Shown one piece after another: positions 41,411 to 53,750 of a stretch of 64,000 nt of DNA; position 1 is the stretch's first letter; the number at the start of each line of letters is the position of its first letter. The stretch lies in the NCBI GenBank assembly GCA_949752745.1, contig OX457028.1, forward strand, positions 9,135,389 to 9,199,388, given 5' to 3'. The position numbers and the translations under genes were made by a program. A model generated the notes under the pieces. It saw only the letters and a program-made list of their open reading frames with translations. It made no database searches and had not been told where the DNA came from. The stretch comes from Protula sp. h YS-2021 (lineage: Eukaryota; Annelida; Polychaeta; Sabellida; Serpulidae).

Positions 41411-42450
41411 CCATAATATGGCAAAAAAACTCAAATAAAAAATTTAAAAAAGCGCCAAAAATACATTTTTACAGAAAATGGAAAACTTCTCAGTAAACAT
41501 TTGCACTACATGAGGGTTCTTCTTGCCACGGAGATATCGCAACGATATGGCCAAAAATTTTAAAATTCGCCAAACATACATTTTCAACAGAAATGAAGAA
41601 AAACTTTGCAGCATACATTTGCGCTATATGTATGCTTTTCTTGCAACGTCTGAGCCTTATCCAACGAACTGTTTTGGAGATATAGCCTGCCAAAGTGAAA
41701 AAAATGCACGAAGCCCCCCCCCCCCGTTCAAAAATTTGCCAAAAATAGAATTTTTGAAGGAACGAAAAAAAAAACAAAACAAAACAAGACTGTCAAATGA
41801 CAGTGGCCCAGTTGAGGATTCAGTCTCTTGCCTCTTGGAAAATGGTAAGACAGTCTGATCTGGTTGAACGTTTTTTTTTATATTAAATTATGCTGAAATT
41901 ATGAAAATGTCTGAATATTTGTAATAAATGGGAAAAATGCAGACACAGGAATTTTACTGCAATTTGTTATAAAATTCAAACAGAAGTCAGATGTAAAAAT
42001 TAAAATAAAGTCCTTTCTTTTATTACTTATCTTGGGCCTTGTTTCAAGTGAGTATAAAAATGTGCATACAGTTTTGGAACATCCTATCCAGAACACGGTA
42101 CGATATTTGTCAAATAAAAATATATATGTAAAAACAGGAATTTTTCTCCAATTTGTTTTTGATATCAAAGAGAAGTGGAACTCCAAAATTTAAATAACGT
42201 CCTTTCTTATATGCACTTATTTCGAGCCTTTTGTTGCATACGATTATTTAAACGTGGATTCCTATCCAGGGTGGTACTAGGCCAGCGTTTAATTAAAAAT
42301 CGATAAATGATCGGGTGAGGAATATCCAGACCCTGGATAGTCTACCCTGACAGGCGTACTTCAAATACCCTGGTAAACTTCAAAGCGGGGGTTTCGTCAA
42401 AAATATGTGGACCCTAATTAATTCTAATTTGCGTGGGAAAAATGAAAAAG
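41411..42450. other. Old repeats, no gene
   Basis: 41440-41700 holds about two copies of a ~115-bp unit (CCAAAAATACATTTT / CAAACATACATTTTCAACAG; CTTCTTGCCACGGAGATATC). 41870-42250 contains two related segments (GGAATTTTACTGCAATTTGT / GGAATTTTTCTCCAATTTGT). No coding sequence supported. Confidence 0.4.
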
Positions 42451-42529
42451 AGGCTTTCGACCAACCGAAAAATATCACATTTATCATATTGTCGGGTCAT
42501 ATAATTGCTTCCTGCACCTTTAAAATAAA

Positions 42530-43055
42530 AATTAATTTCAATTTCAAACTGTATTTCTTCACTTGTTCTGGATTTTGATTTGCTGGCCATTTCTGTTTCC
42601 AGCACGTTTAACTTGTTATAGAGATTTTGTTTTTCTATTTTCTCTTGTTTGGATTTGTTCTTTGAATATATGATTGATTCTTTTCTAATTAAATGCTTTA
42701 AGTACTCCCAGTCAGTGTGAGGGTTACTTGATGTGAATTGTCTTTGATCTGCTATTATATTTTTAATAAGGGCGACATAATTATGGTCTTGAAGTAAATA
42801 TGAAGCGAATTTCCACCAACCGGGACCTCTTTTAAGATTTTCATCAGTGACACAGATTTTGATAGCACTATGGTCTGATCAAAAGCCGGGAACTATATCG
42901 ATATAATTTAAATCAAAATTTATAGATGATGAAGTTAGCCAGTAGTCTAGTCTTGACTGAGTCAAAGAGGGGTGTAGACGTCGCCAGGTAAATCGACGTT
43001 TTTCCGTTTTTCACTCGCCACAAGTCCACGAGATTAAAGTCATCGCATAATTGTA
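42530..43055 (-). mobile_element. L1/Tx1-like LINE endonuclease fragment
   Basis: Minus-strand translation across frames gives LLQLCDDFNLVDLWRVKN, a degenerate FTWRR-like stretch, SRLDYW-like and SDHSAIK-like words: the C-terminal half of an AP endonuclease, then a Lys-rich linker. It is wedged inside a unit of the 114-bp satellite, which resumes on both sides (about 42455-42529 and from 43056). Confidence 0.6.
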
Positions 43056-44333
43056 GCAATCGCCCAATGTTCCCTATTATCGCCCACCCGAAAAATATCA
43101 TATTTATCATATTTTCGTGTCATACAATTGATTCCTGCACTTTTGAAGCGAAAATTACAACTTTCTCACATTATCGCCAAATATTCCCTATTATCGCCTA
43201 CCCGAAAAATATCACATTTATCATATTTTAGGGTCATAGAATTGATTCCTGCACCATTAAAGCGAAAATTACAACTTTCTTGCATTATCGCCCAATGTTC
43301 CCTATTATCGCCCACCCGAAAAATATCATATTTAGCATATTTTCGAGTCATAGAATTGGTTCCTGCACTTTTATAGCGAAAATTACAACTTTCTTTTATT
43401 TTCGCCCAATGTTCCCTATTATCGACCACCCGAAAAATATCATATTTATCATATTTTCGGGTCATACAATTGATTCCTGCACTTTTAAAGCGAAAATTAC
43501 AACTTTCTTACATTATCGCCCAAGATTCCCTATTATCGCCTACCCGAAAAATATCACATTTATCATATTTTCGGGTCACAGAATTGATTTCTGCACTTTT
43601 AAAGCGAAAATTACAACTTTCTTGCATTGTCGCCCAATGTTCCCTATTATCGCCAACCCGAAAAATATCATATTTAGCATATTTTCGGGTCATAGAATTG
43701 ATTCCTGCACTTTTAAAGCGAAAGTTACAACTTTCTTGAATTATCGCCCAATGTTCCCTGTTATCGCCCATCCGAAAAATATCATATTTATCATATTTTC
43801 GGGTCATAGAATTGATTCCTGCACTATTAAAGCGAAAATTACAACTTTCTGACATTATCGCCCAATGTTCCCTATTATCGCCCACCTGAAAAATATTATA
43901 TTTATCATATTTTCGGGTCCTAGAATTGTTTCCTGCACTTTTAAAGCGAAAATTACAACTTTCTTTCATTATCGCCCAATGTTCCCTATTATCGTCGATC
44001 GGAAAAATATCATATTTATCATATTTTCGGGACATAGAATTGATTCCTGCACTTTTAAAGCGAAAATTAAAACTTTCTTACATTATCGCCCAATATTCCC
44101 TATTATCGCCTACCCGAAAAATATCACATTTATCATATTTTCGGGTCATAGATTTGATTCCTGCACTTTAAAAGCGAAAATTACAACTTTCTTGCATTAT
44201 CGCCCAGTATTCCCTATTATCGCCCATCCGAAAAATATCATATTTATCATATTTTCGCGACATAGAATTGATTCCTGCACTTTTAAAGCGAAAATTACAA
44301 CTTTCTTGCATTATCGCCCAAGATTCCCTATTA
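43056..44333. repeat. 114-bp satellite, left block
   Basis: About eleven units of 114 bp sharing CATATTTTCGGGTCATAGAA, TTGATTCCTGCACTTTTAAA, GCGAAAATTACAACTTTCTT and CATTATCGCCCAATGTTCCC. Each unit holds an inverted repeat (CCCGAAAAATAT ... ATATTTTCGGG). The period is 38 codons, so frames of up to ~190 residues remain open on both strands without being genes. Interrupted at 44334 by a transposon. Confidence 0.95.
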
Positions 44334-45962
44334 CAGTGTTGCCACGGAGTCGTCAAGAAAAAAAAGGATAAAAAAAAGGATAAAAAAGGATAAATTTGAG
44401 GAAAACAAGTATGAAAAAAAGGATAATTCATATTTTGCTGAAGATCGAGAAAACATTAATGTTAATCATATTGTATCATTTTTTTTGTAATTTCAAGGTT
44501 CGCGCTAGGTTCTCAGGAAAGTGAGTCAAAAAGGGAAAGTGTGACTCAGTTAGGTCCAGAAAAACTCCGTGGGTTCCGAAAAAGTTAGTCATTTCGTAAA
44601 AAATGCCCAAAAAATGGACAAAAACCCCGCCAACGCGAACCCTGAATTTATAAGACTCGTTTTCACGGCGATTAAAAAATATTTGCATACCTGATTGTAC
44701 TTTATTTTGCATACAAATTTATAAAGGAATCCGGTCAAATTGTGCCAAAAGAAGAGTTTTGAAAATTGGTACTAAATATTTTTAAATACCCCCATTTAGC
44801 CAATTTTTAGTGGATCGCCAAAAAAAAGTACATTTTTTCAAGACAGACCTACCTAGAGAATAAATGTTCAAAATTAGAAAGGAATCCGATCAAAATATTG
44901 GGAGAAGAACCATTTTGAAAATTGCAGGCTTGCCGGAGGTTGTTTAAAAAAAGAAAGAACGCAAACTGCTATAAAAAAGAACGCTTGATGACAAAAAAAA
45001 AGTACAAAAAAGAACGTTTTAGAAAAAAACGACAAAAAAAGTACGCCAAAACTGTTGAAAATAAAAAATATAAAGACAAAAAGTGCCCTAAAAAAAAGGC
45101 CCAGAAATAGTTTGTATGCGTTTGGCTTGAATAAACAAGAACAGCTGTCAACGGCAATAATAATAATAGATGAACGTATTTCAAGAGGCGACGGCGTTTT
45201 TTAGGAGGTGGGGTCCGGCGTAGAATCCTACACATCTCTAATTAGCAACAACTCTGCTGACTCACATCTCAGTAATAAGTCGCCCAAAATAAAACAAGAA
45301 CGTAAACAACACTGTTAATTTAAATCTGTTGAGAACTGGGGGGGAGGGGGGTGTGGGGGCGGGGGAGGTAAACAAACTTTGTTGGTAAAGTGGTAAGTGC
45401 TTCTTCAGGCATGGCGCAGATTCGTGTATAAGCGGGTGAGGTTGAGAAATAATTCCCAACCCCTGTACGTTAAAGTTTTAAAGTGGGCTACCACTTTCTG
45501 AAATACTCTACACACTTGTTTTAACTTAACCCGCCGATTTTTAATGTGTTGCAAAAGTGGATGCAGGGTTGTCGGCGGGTGGACAAAAAATAAAGAACGC
45601 AAAGGTATGAAAAAAAGACTCGATTAAAAAAAATAAAAGATTAAAAAAAGAACGCCTCGAAAAAAAGACCAAAAAAAAAAAAAAAAAAAGAACGGCAAAA
45701 TTTATTTTTATGTTTAACTGTATAAAAAGCCAATAAAAAATAAAACACAAGCATATCTTAAAAGTCTTAGAGTAAACAAAGACATAAAACAGCTAAATAC
45801 TATAAAACTTATTGAAACTAAACTTTAAGTGAAGGAAATAAATGAAAAACCTATTTTCCTATCCTTTACAATTTAAGAGATTGTAGAGCCGTTGCACGCG
45901 CGTAGTACAGCAATTATCTTAAATTATTGTATTATTTTAAATAAATTGAAAGAAACCAAAAA

Positions 45963-46413
45963 CAGGATTGTCCACGGACAATGCCCCAGCCCACGAATGC
46001 TGATGTCAAGATTATGACATATCAGTACAACCCGTAACCCAAATTTCAAGACAGCAAAGCTGGCGTCATTCAAGATTTTTATACAAAAACGGTTTATCGT
46101 CAATATATCCGCCAATTTTTGGAGAAATAAAAAAAGTAATAGCCACGTGTTTCGGTCAATTTTTTTTCGAATCGTCGAACAAGAAAAGTAATAGCCAGAT
46201 AGACATATGTACCACTATATCCATTTAAATTTTACGTTGTCATGAACATTGTTTTTGGTTAATATTTCCACCAATTTTATCCGAATCATGAATAAACGTA
46301 ATAGTCAGGTGGGTACCAAAGCCTGGTACCTTTGATCAGAATTTCAAGAGATCAAGGCCAAATACCCAGGGTCAACTGCGTTTTCAATAATTTTTTTGGC
46401 GAATCACCAAAAA
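45963..46413 (+). mobile_element. Helentron-like 5' end copy
   Basis: Begins CAGG then palindrome ATTGTCCACGGACAAT (45967-45982) and GCCCCAGCCCACGAATG. Preceded by AAAAA. Followed by AATAGCCA-type repeats; the next copy starts at 46414. Confidence 0.55.
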
Positions 46414-48660
46414 CAAGCATGTCCAAGGACATGACCCAGCCGAGTTACCAAATAAGGAAAGAGAGAAAAACTCTGAAACGAATACTGTTAGGCCAAAAAA
46501 TGAAGAACGTTGTTTCTGAACATAACTTTTTCATAATTTTAATACACAAAAAAGTGTTTCCCCAGGAGGAAGCTGCCCGAAAAGGGATGTTGGAGAGGTT
46601 GGGTTTTGACGATTCACGTATTTACCGACATTTACACAATTTTAAAAAAAAAATTTATATTTCACCATTATATTTCATCATTTTTTTTGTCATTTGCGAA
46701 AAAAGCAAAGACCAGGTGGAGAAGCACCTAAGAAACTTTTGATTAAAATTTTATAACTGGAAAAGTTTGACAATTCAGTTATTTACTACCATTTATTCCA
46801 GTTTTTGCCAAACTTCAAAGTTCCGCCATTTCGGCAGTTTTTGGCCAACCGCGAAAAAAAAACATTGCCTGGTAGGCGAACCCCTGGGGAACATCCCTTC
46901 GTAACATCTAAACGATTGGAGTAAAACTGTAGTAAAACTGAAGTAGCATTTTAAAAATGGGTCAAAACGGACAGAAAAAGTGCCGCCATTTTCTCAGTTT
47001 TTCGTCACTCGTCAAAAAAAAAGTAATAGCCAGGTGGGGGACCACCCAGTGAAGATTCCTACATAAAATCAAAACGATTGGAGCAAAAATGTAGGAGGAG
47101 ATGCATTTTAAAGAAAAGGTTTAACATACGCCCATAGATTCAAGCCCCCTATGGAAATACGACTAACAGTTCGACAAAGTCGGCAGGGTTAAAAAACCAC
47201 ATAGGTACTAATTTCCGCTCCCATAATTCTAAATTTTAAGAAGGTAACATTATGTTCCTAGCGCTGGTAACGATTTAGTAAGAATTGGTTTTTCACCAAT
47301 ATTTCCGCCATTTTTTCCGAATAATGCAAAAACAATAACCAAGCAAGTACCAATGACCACTATCTTTAACAAAATTTCAAGACAGTACCAAAGACTGTTT
47401 ATGCTAGTAGTTTAGTCTTTGACAGCACGGCCATTTCTGTAGTATGAGTTTCATTTTTCGTCAATATTTGCGCCAATTTTTCCAAATTACGAAAAAATAG
47501 CCAGGTAATAGACAGGTAAGTACCAATGATGGCTATCTTTATCTAAAATTGGAAGATAGTAATGGTCAGATAGGCAGTAGTTTATGCTACTTTTATTTAA
47601 AATTACAATGCAATGAAGCTATTTTCCAGGAGTTTGTAAAGATTTTACTGAAATGTCTTTGGTTTTTCGCCAAAAAATCGCCGCTTTTTGCAAACCACTA
47701 AAAATTCATAGCCAGTTAGGTAGTATTGATTACTGCCGTTACTTAAAATTTCAAGACAGCAACGTTACTTTCCTTGATATAGTCAAGATTTTACGAAAAA
47801 ACCTTGTTAGGCCAATATTTTCGCTAATATTTGGCGAATCGCCAAAAAAGTTACAGCCAGGTAGCGGATAACTCCTGCTACCTTCATTTTAAATTCCACA
47901 AGACTACTTTCCAGCAGTTAGTTAAGATTTTACTTAATGTTTTTTTTTTTTGCCTTTCGCCACAAGCTTAGCCAATGTTTGGTCAATCACCAAAAAAGTA
48001 ATAGCCAGGTAGGTAGTACCTCCGGCTACCTTCACTTTAAATGTCAACACAGAACGACTATTTTCCAGCAGTTAGTAAAGTTTTTAAGGTAATTTTTTTT
48101 GTTTTTCGCCAAAATCTGCATCAGTTTTTGACCACTAACCAAAAAAAAGTAATAGCCAGGTAGGCAGTAACGCCTGGTACCTTCACTTAAAATTTCAAGA
48201 AAGATCACTTTCCTGGAAATGGTTAAGACGTTACGAAAAACGTTTTTCAGCAATAGTTTCGACAATTTTTGGCGAATCGCCAAAAACGTTACAGCCAGGT
48301 AATTCCAACACTGCAGTTATTTAAGATTCCACTGAAAAGTTTCGCAAGCTGGCCAATCACCAAGATTAAGATTTTACTAAAAATTTTACCCCGTTGGCCA
48401 ATCACCAAAAAAAAAAGTAATAGCTAGGTAGTAGTAAAGCCTGCTAACTTCACTTAAAATGTCAAAACAGTAAGATTAATTTCCCAGAAGTAGTTCAAAC
48501 TTTACGGAAATGATCTGGTTTTCAGCTAATATTTTCGCCAATTTTTGGCGAATTGCCAAGAAAGCAATAGCCAGGTGGAAACTTATGCGCCCCACCCTCC
48601 ACCAAAATTTCAAGACATTTAGGCTAAAATCCTGGGAGAATATACGATTTTTCAACTTAA
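46414..48660 (+). mobile_element. Helentron-like element with diverged satellite core
   Basis: Begins CAAG then palindrome CATGTCCAAGGACATG (46418-46433) and ACCCAGCCGAG, preceded by AAAAA. The interior (about 46750-48640) is a ~160-bp repeat sharing AAGTAATAGCCAGGTAGG, TTCACTTAAAATTTCAAGA and CAATTTTTGGCGAATCGCCA. No 3' hairpin identified before 48660. No gene. Confidence 0.5.
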
Positions 48661-49237
48661 AAGCGTTTATTCGCACATAATTTCCACAACTGTTAAATTC
48701 CTGCTTCTGAAAAAAGCTGAGGCTAAAAAAAAAGAACAATAAAGAACGCTTGTGGAAAAAAGTACGTTTTGAGGCAAAAAAAGAAAAAAAGAACGATGCG
48801 AAAATAAAGACTAAATCTTTTAAAAAAGTACGATCCGGCAAGCCTGGAATTGGCAACCGAAAAATTTTAAATGCCCCCCATTTAGCCAATTTTTGGAAAA
48901 AAAATTTTGCAAAAAAGTTGGAAATTACATACACATACAGTGTAAGAGCGGTTAATATTATGGCCTAATCATTGGTTATGACTAGGGTGAGAAAAAAATT
49001 ATAGCAGAAAAAACATATAACTAATTAGGAAAAAATGATATTTTGAACGAAAAAAGAAAATGAAAAAAAAATGATCAAAATAAAAAAAAAAGGATGAAAA
49101 GCGAAAAAAAGTATAAAAAAAGGATGAAAATTAAAAAAAAGTATAAAAAAAAGTATTTAAGGATAAAAAAAGGATAAAATCGGACTTTTTCAAAAAAAAG
49201 GATAATCCTTTTAAAAAAGGATGATGTGGCAACACTG

Positions 49238-50815
49238 CTATTATCGCCTACCCGAAAAATATCACATTTATCATATTTTCGGGTCACAGAATTGATTCCT
49301 GCACTTTTAAAGCGAAAATTACAGCTTTCTTGCATTGTCGCCCAATGTTCCCTGTTATCGCCCACCCGAAAAATATCATATTTAGCATATTTTCGGGTCA
49401 TAGAATTGATTTCTGCACTTCTAAAGCGAAAGTTACAACTTTCTTGCATTATCGCCCAATGTTCCCCATTATCGCCCATCGGAAAGATATCATATTTTCG
49501 GGACATACAATGATTCCTGCACTTTTAAAGCGAAGTTACAACTATCTTGCATTATCGCCCAATGTTCCCTGTTATCGCCCATCCGAAAAATATCATATTT
49601 ATCATATTTTCGGGTCATAGAATTGATTCCTGCACTATTAAAGCGAAAATTACAACTTTCTGACATTATCGCCCAATGTTCCCTATTATCGCCCATCCGA
49701 AAAACATCATATTTACCATATTTTCGGGTCATAGAATTGATTCCTGCACTTTTAAACCGAAAATTACAACTTTCTCACATTATCGCCCAAGATTCCCTAT
49801 TATCGCCCACCCGAAAAATATCACATTTATCATATTTTCGGGTCATAGAATTGATCCCTGCACTTTTAAAGCGAAAATTACAACTTTCTTGCATTATCCC
49901 CCCAATGTTCCCTATTATCGCCCACACGAAAAATATCATATTTATCATATTTTCGGGTCATAGAATTGATTTCTGCACTTTTAAAGTGAAAATTACAACT
50001 TTCTTACATTATCGCCCAATGTTCCCTATTATCGCCAACCCGAAAAATATTATATTTATCATATTTTCGGGTCCTAGAATTGATTCCTGCACTTTTAAAG
50101 CGAAAATTACAACTTTCTTGCATTATCGCCCATCCGAAAAATATCATATTTATCATATTTTCGGGTCATAGAATCGATTCCTGCACTTTTAAAGCGAAAA
50201 TTACAACTTTCTTACATTATCGCCAAATATTCCCTATTATCGCCTACCCGAAAAATATCACATTTATCATATTTTCGGGTCATAGAATTGATCCCTGCAC
50301 TTTTGAAGCGAAAATTACAACTTTCTTGCATTATCGCCCAATGTTCCCTATTATCGCCCACACGAAAAATATCGTATTTACCATATTTTCGGGTCATAGT
50401 ATTGATTCCTGCACTTTTAAAGCGAAAATTACAACTTTCTTGCATTATCGCCCAATGTTCCCTATTATCGCCCATCCGAAAAATATCATATTTTCGGGAC
50501 ATAGAATTGATTCCTGCACCTTTAAAGCGAAAATTACAACTGTCTTACATTATCGCCCAATGTTCCCTATTATCGCCTACACGAAAAATACCACATTTAT
50601 CATATTTTCGGGTCATACAATTCATTCCTGCACTTTTAAAGCGAAAATTACAACTTTCTTGCATTATTGCCCAATATTCCCTGTTATAGCCCACCCGAAA
50701 AATATCACATTTATCATATTTTCGGGTCATAGAATTGATTCCTGCACTTTTAAAGCGAAAATTACAACTTTCTTGCTTTATCGCCCAATGTTCCCTATTA
50801 TCGCCCACTTGAAAA
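49238..50815. repeat. 114-bp satellite, right block
   Basis: Continuation of the array at 43056-44333 beyond the transposon, about fourteen units, some with internal deletions. Same inverted repeat in each unit. Open frames of up to 247 residues are artefacts of the 114-bp period. Confidence 0.95.
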
Positions 50816-50924
50816 TATCATAGAAATGACCCACTGACAACAAAATTACTGAAAAATCCAACCAGAAGTACTTGCATGTAACCTATTGTGCCCCTCTGCA
50901 AATTGAAACTTCGCTTTTTTAAGA

Positions 50925-51575
50925 AGAAAAATGGAAATTTCCAATTTTTTAAAAGCTGCAAACTTCGAAGCTCAGTAAATTCAAAAATAAGGGGAAATTC
51001 AAAAAATCGAAAAAAGTACTTTTTTTACCGCTTAGTTCTAGTTTCTTCATAAAAAATTTCGGAATCTTCCGATGAAAAATGAGGGACTAGATAGGTTTTT
51101 TCGTATTTTACCCAATTGGCAAAAAAATCGCCAAAAATGGTTCAAACCAAAAAATAAAACAAATTCTTAATGCAGGAGAAGGTTAAAAACTAGTGTTTAA
51201 AATTTGGTACGAATCGGATAAAATATAAAAAAGATATTCCACTTTAACTACATTGTTAAGAAAAAAAATTGGAAATTTCCAATTTTTTAGAAGTTGCAAA
51301 CTTTGAAGCTCAGTAGATTCAAAAATAAGGCGAAATTCAAAAATCGAAAAAAGTATTTTTTTGACCCCTTAGTTCTAGTTTCTTCATAAAAAATTTCGGA
51401 ATCTTCCGATGAAAAATGAGGGACTAGATATCGTATTTTGCCCAAATTGGCAATAAAATCGCCAAAAATGGTTTAAACCAAAAAATAAAAAAATTCCATA
51501 ATGCAGTAAAGGGTTAGGAACTCGTGTTTAAAATTTGGTAAGAATCGCATAAAAAATAAAAAAGTTATTCCACTT
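50925..51575. repeat. ~320-bp direct duplication
   Basis: Two copies with AGAAAAATGGAAATTTCCAA, TTCATAAAAAATTTCGGAAT, CTTCCGATGAAAAATGAGGG and AATCGCCAAAAATGGTTCAA. Lies just before a Helentron-like 3' end. Confidence 0.85.
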
Positions 51576-51589
51576 TTAACGGTCACGGG

Positions 51590-51646
51590 ACGGACGACAC
51601 TTGCCCCCATCTGTATAGCCCTGTTGGCTGAAAAGCCAACTGGGCT
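51590..51646 (+). mobile_element. Helentron-like 3' end with terminal hairpin
   Basis: GGGACGGACGACACTTGCCC, then the hairpin AGCCC-t-GTTGGCT-GAAA-AGCCAAC-t-GGGCT (51617-51646) immediately followed by AAAAA. The same arrangement closes the intact copy at 62004. Confidence 0.65.
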
Positions 51647-51649
51647 AAA

Positions 51650-52514
51650 AACACGGGCATCATCTAGACATGTACCCCAAAATGTATGTATGCATGTTTT
51701 GAGAAAAATTTCATAAGAACTCACTGCGGACAGACACACCAAATATTATATGTCTTTGGGGAAGACACCTAGATACAGCAAGTCTCCCATTGCTCGGGGG
51801 AGTACTAGATTCGTGTGGGACCACTTCCTATCATAACCCTTGTAGTATTTGAAAAGTATGGTTCTACGGACCGGCTATGGGCAAGTCCCTCCCCTGTCGC
51901 AGGTGAGTCAACTAATAAAATTCTCAGAGCAAAAATGAGGAGTTTTTATTTCGCATACTTCTACAATTGGCAATACAAAAATAAACAGGATTAAAAAAAA
52001 AAGAAAAAGCACTTTATCTGAACAAAAACAGCAAATGTTGCTACTTAATTTTGTTCGGTAAATGCAACAGAACTTAACAGTTGACAGCGTATAACCGGCT
52101 TCAAATTGAATAAAGTCATTATTAATTTAATTTGAACGATAGGAGTGCCTAAAAACAGCAGATTATGCCCGTAACATACGCTTTTCTTCGTCTTTGCGCA
52201 TGAACGAGAATTGTAACATTTCACAACTACAAACGAAAATCGCAACTTGAACTGCACATAGAAAAAGTTACAAACGTCAGATCAGTGACTTATTTTGAAG
52301 GAAATCTCCTTTTGCTATTAAATTAACGAAACTGCTTTGCCGAACAAAAATGACTTAATCATAAAATTAGAAAAGAATGTCATCAAGCTTTTAAGAACGA
52401 CAGTGACGAGAGGAGAGTCTTGGCATAACCAGGGGGTGGGGGGTGGCGTCTTATTGGTCCAAGTAGCGCACTGGTAGTTTGGAAATGGGCGCATAATGCA
52501 ATGCCGCGACTGAT
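51650..52514. other. Cyclophilin 3' region and spacer
   Basis: Minus-strand AATAAA at 51950-51945 gives the cyclophilin transcript a ~570-bp 3' UTR. 51650-51920 holds unassigned sequence, including a repeat-like GCGGACAGACACACC. No other gene. Confidence 0.45.
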
Positions 52515-52723
52515 TTAAAGCTGGCCACAGTCGGTGATTACAATCTTGTCGCTGGTCTTGCCGCTGCCTGAACCGCAGCTCTCAATCTTCTTGACAAGAT
52601 CCATGCCATCTGTCACTTCCCCGAACACGACGTGCTTGCCGTCCAGCCACTTAGTCACCGCAGTCGTGATGAAAAACTGCGAGCCGTTTGTGTTTGGCCC
52701 AGCATTTGCCATGGACAGCAGAC
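52515..52723 (-). CDS. PPIA: Cyclophilin A (peptidyl-prolyl isomerase), last exon
   Basis: Encodes the C-terminal ~69 residues, from [20 protein letters not shown] to [10 protein letters not shown] and stop TAA. It contains the cyclosporin-binding Trp and His of [12 protein letters not shown]. The 3' splice site is TTTCTTCCTCAG before position 52723, and the joining phase (codon split after its first base) matches the donor at 54757. Intron phase and protein identity make this a genuine host gene. Cyclophilin A catalyses proline isomerisation in the cytosol. Confidence 0.9.
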
Positions 52724-52929
52724 CTGAGGAAGAAAGATAAACCTTGCCCTTCATTGCCGTGAACTTCAGTGAGGCACAACCAAGAAACAGACCGACCGAC
52801 CCGCAGTCGATCGCATATAGGTAGAACCTGCGGGGAATAAATGAGGAAGCGAACGCAACATTATAAATAAACACATCACATCCAGGGCTTTACATTAACG
52901 ATTCCCTGACCTGGAACAAAACTGCTACC

Positions 52930-53750
52930 TCGCATCCGCAATGTAGCACAGATGACCCATGATATTGGTGCTAAGGCACAGGCACGATCCGCCGTGTAGC
53001 ACGGATGACCCATGATATTGGTGTAAGGCGCAGGCACGATCCGCCGTGTAGCACGGATGACCCATGATATTGGTGCTAAGGCACAGGCACGACCCGCCGT
53101 GTAGCACGGATGATCCATGATATTGGTGCTAAGGCACAGGCACGATCAGCCGTGTAGCACGGATGACCCATGATATTGGTGCTAAGGCACAGGCACGATC
53201 AGCCGTGTAGCACGGATGACCCATGATATTGGTGCTAAGGCACAGGCACGATCCGCCGTGTAGCACGGATGACCCATGATATTGGTGTAAGGCGCAGGCA
53301 CGATCAGCCGTGTAGCGCAGATAACCCATGATATTGGTGCTAAGGCACAGGCACGATCCGCCGTGTAGCACGGATGACCCATGATATTGGTGCTAAGGCA
53401 CAGGCACGATCCGCCGTGTAGCACGGATGACCCATGATATTGGTGCTAAGGCACAGGCACGATCCGCCGTGTAGCACGGATGACCCATGATATTGGTGCT
53501 AAGGCACAGGCACGATCCGCCGTGTAGCACGGATGACCCATGATATTGGGGCTAAGGCACAGGCACGATCAGCCGTGTAGCACGGATGACCCATGATATT
53601 GGGGCTAAGGCACAGGCACGATCAGCCGTGTAGCACGGATGACCCATGATATTGGTGCTAAGGCACAGGCACGATCAGCCGTGTAGCGCAGATGACCCAT
53701 GATATTGGTGTAAGGCACAGGCACGATCCGCCGTGTAGCACGGATGACTT
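52930..53750. repeat. 53-bp minisatellite in cyclophilin intron
   Basis: About 15 copies of a 53-bp unit with CCATGATATTGGTGCTAAGG, CACAGGCACGATCCGCCGTG and TAGCACGGATGACC. Units differ mainly by CCGCC/CAGCC and a few single-base deletions. Confidence 0.95.

Larger units (their letters stand above)
44925..48846. mobile_element. Nested non-autonomous TIR transposon
   Basis: 13-bp terminal inverted repeats (CAGGCTTGCCGGA at 44925; TCCGGCAAGCCTG ending at 48846). It sits inside a ~155-bp satellite unit: GAAAATTG before and GAATTGGCAACCG after join into the normal unit, with a likely 6-bp duplication (AAATTG / GAATTG, one mismatch). Subterminal plus-strand runs are AAAAAAGAACG and AAAAAAGTACG. 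End style (CAG-G--TTGCC) resembles the outer element. A similar word, CAGGGTTGTCGGCGGG, at 45564 may mark a third end. Confidence 0.7.
44334..49237. mobile_element. Non-autonomous TIR transposon in the 114-bp satellite
   Basis: Perfect 12-bp terminal inverted repeats (CAGTGTTGCCAC at 44334; GTGGCAACACTG ending at 49237) and a 6-bp target duplication CTATTA (44328-44333, 49238-49243). Next to both ends the plus strand carries runs of AAAAAAGGATAA in the same direction, so the subterminal parts are direct, not inverted. The interior is satellite, Helentron-like starts and a second nested element. No transposase. Superfamily undetermined; another truncated end lies at 57317. Confidence 0.82.

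Noticed and set aside
44922..45110. Lys-rich 62-residue frame as a DNA-binding protein
   Set aside because: It is low-complexity A-rich subterminal sequence of a transposon.
44334..49237. Assignment of the outer TIR element to hAT because of the CAGTG end
   Set aside because: The 8-bp flanks do not match, whereas a 6-bp duplication does; hAT makes 8-bp duplications.
43280..50823. Open frames of 150-250 residues on both strands (FIIFSGHRIDSCTFKAKI-type repeats)
   Set aside because: Products of the 114-bp satellite (38 codons per unit); simultaneous openness on both strands and no start or promoter logic.
53050..53450. Frames rich in YTADRACALAPISWV repeats
   Set aside because: Translation of the 53-bp intronic minisatellite.
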